DNA of 64,000 bases from Pseudomonas nabeulensis (GTDB lineage: Bacteria > Pseudomonadota > Gammaproteobacteria > Pseudomonadales > Pseudomonadaceae), in NCBI RefSeq assembly GCF_004682045.1, contig NZ_QUZT01000007.1:62001-126000 (forward strand), read 5' to 3'. The notes beneath the pieces were generated by a model, which worked only from the letters and a program-made list of their open reading frames with translations, was not told the origin of the DNA and made no database searches. How positions within the stretch are numbered: position 1 is the first letter of the stretch; each line of letters begins with the position of its first letter. Of this stretch, positions 63,047 through 64,000 are shown in pieces. A program made the position numbers and the translations under genes.

Positions 63047-63824
63047 CGGTTGTTTTCCAGCGCGCCATCAGCCGGCGCATGGCTTGCCAGACATCAGCCT
63101 TACGCTGTGGCTCTTCCATTAATAATTCCAGGCCCGGCAGGGCCCACACCGAGCCCAGGCCTTCGACTTGCAGTTCGCGGTACCAGGCTTCGGCGTTGGC
63201 TTCGCCGGCAAAACGCACGGCAGGCAGGCCGATCAACCACAGGCACACACAGGGTTCGTCTTCCAGGCGTGCCGACACAAAACCTTGCACAAAATCTCGC
63301 GCCGCCTCCGGGCCCTGGTCCATATTGCCACGCACCAACAATGGCCAGCGCACTGGGTCGCCGACGATCTGCGGGCTGTCGGGCAGGCCGGCGGCGCGCA
63401 GCATGTCCTTGAGCAGCAGATAGGCCGGGTCGCGGGCCTGGAAACGCTCACCGGTGGGCAATTCCACCAGCAGCAGGCAACGCCCGGCCCGCAGCAGTTG
63501 CAGGGCAAAGCGCGGCGGCGGGATGACCAGGGCCTTGACCACCGGGGCAGCCTCTTCGGCCACCACGGCGGCCTTGGTCACCGGCGACGGGCGCGGCACT
63601 TCGATCTTGGCGCGCTCTACCACAGGCCGCACAGGCGCTGCGGCCTTGACCACCGCCACCGGCGCGGCCGCTTCTTCGCCCGATGGCTCGAACGCGTCAT
63701 ACGGCTCAAGCGCTTCCAGCAGCTCAGGCCGCGACGGCGCGGCAAACGGCAGTTCGGTGCGGGGCAGCCAGTTGACCACCTGCATGGCGGTCAAGTAAGC
63801 GCGACGTCGGGACTCGATAAGCAC
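63039..63824 (-). CDS. Probable psi subunit of DNA polymerase III (HolD-like)
   Basis: 261 residues starting at GTG 63824. Residues about 45-100 form an Ala/Pro/Val-rich linker. The C-terminal 160 residues are globular (RFALQLLRAGRCLLLVELPTG, WLIGLPAVRF, AWYRELQVEGLGSVWALPGL). It bears no obvious likeness to E. coli psi, but a cryptic psi subunit of the P. aeruginosa replicase has been described for the gene in this very place before rimI. The call therefore rests on synteny and the N-terminal RRRAYLTAMQVVNWLPR helix, which recalls the chi-binding N-terminus of HolD. Confidence 0.75.
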   Translation of the reverse strand: MLIESRRRAYLTAMQVVNWLPRTELPFAAPSRPELLEALEPYDAFEPSGEEAAAPVAVVKAAAPVRPVVERAKIEVPRPSPVTKAAVVAEEAAPVVKALVIPPPRFALQLLRAGRCLLLVELPTGERFQARDPAYLLLKDMLRAAGLPDSPQIVGDPVRWPLLVRGNMDQGPEAARDFVQGFVSARLEDEPCVCLWLIGLPAVRFAGEANAEAWYRELQVEGLGSVWALPGLELLMEEPQRKADVWQAMRRLMARWKTTDE

Positions 63825-63972
63825 AGCTCGGCCACTTGTGGATAACTAAAGAGCGGGGATTCTACCGCTGTTCGGTAACAATCGCCCACTGCGCACTGAC
63901 CGGCTGTGGATAAATCCCCCGCCTGATGCAGTACAATCGCGACTTTTCATCGCCAACCAACCGGCCATTCCC

Positions 63973-64000
63973 ATGATCGAACCCAAGCGCGTCCTACGCG
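63973..64000 (+). CDS. Start of a gene cut by the window end, probably the first gene of the mks condensin operon
   Basis: ATG at 63973 followed by nine whole codons (MIEPKRVLR). The -10-like TACAAT at about 63930 lies in front. In P. aeruginosa the mks genes follow the rimI/psi genes in the backbone, which, with the remembered N-terminus of the kleisin subunit, suggests this. Too short to prove. Confidence 0.45.

Noticed and set aside
1..64000. CRISPR array, prophage or IS elements
   Set aside because: No regularly spaced repeats, no transposase, integrase or phage structural genes. The only repeats are REP-type palindromes and short inverted repeats.

Overview
The window reads as chromosomal DNA of a plant-associated Pseudomonas of the P. 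fluorescens group. The reasons are high GC with strong third-position bias, an Hrp-1 type III secretion cluster of the Rsp/Rsc kind known from P. fluorescens SBW25, four REP-type palindromic repeats with the GTGGGAGGGGGCTTGCCCCC or GTGGCGAGGGAGCTTGCTCCC arms common in this group, and a pseudomonad backbone order: pth-ychF and tRNA-Met at one end, can-rimI-psi subunit and the probable start of the mks condensin operon at the other.

Layout. 1-1.8 kb: pth and ychF, closed by an intrinsic terminator. 2.0-19.5 kb: a complete-looking type III secretion cluster. A lone sigma-54 activator (RspR) is at the left end and an ECF sigma factor (RspL) at the right. A rightward run (pilin candidate-rspB-rscJ-rspD-rspE, then rspF-rscC-small lipoprotein) converges on a long leftward operon (rspJ-rscV-rspQ-rscN-rspO-rspP-rscQRSTU). 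Three GGAACC/G-N16-CCACNCA or CCACGCA hrp boxes precede the three structural units, and a GG-N10-GC sigma-54 promoter precedes rspL. The sequence therefore shows the cascade RspR -> sigma-54 -> RspL -> structural operons. 19.7 kb: elongator tRNA-Met with its own promoter and terminator. 20-33.2 kb: a leftward import locus made of a FecI/FecR sigma/anti-sigma pair, two large TonB-dependent receptors with signalling (STN) domains, and a YejABEF-type peptide ABC importer.

33.4-42.7 kb: metabolic and sensory single genes (PhzF-like isomerase, gamma-glutamyltransferase, PgeF, Ddl, LysE exporter, XRE-DUF2975 pair, AraC regulator, flavin reductase, BdlA-like PAS/MCP protein). 42.8-51.2 kb: a metal-resistance block with a DUF2790 periplasmic protein, a two-component system and CzcCBA RND efflux. 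An intrinsic terminator that no protein gene explains lies in front of the two-component operon and may end a small RNA. 51.4-57.5 kb: gluconate permease, a PIN (DUF4411)/Xre-ImmA toxin-antitoxin pair, an MFS transporter and an AtoE-type short-chain fatty acid transporter. 57.6-61.3 kb: Tat-lipoprotein phosphoesterase, an unrecognised exported protein behind a partly cobalamin-riboswitch-like leader, and a small SET-domain protein behind a perfect 15-bp inverted repeat. 61.3-64 kb: carbonic anhydrase, an acidic small protein, rimI, the cryptic psi subunit of DNA polymerase III and the first codons of a probable mks gene.

Between its backbone ends the window is mostly accessory material. No insertion sequences, integrases, phage genes or CRISPR arrays were seen.
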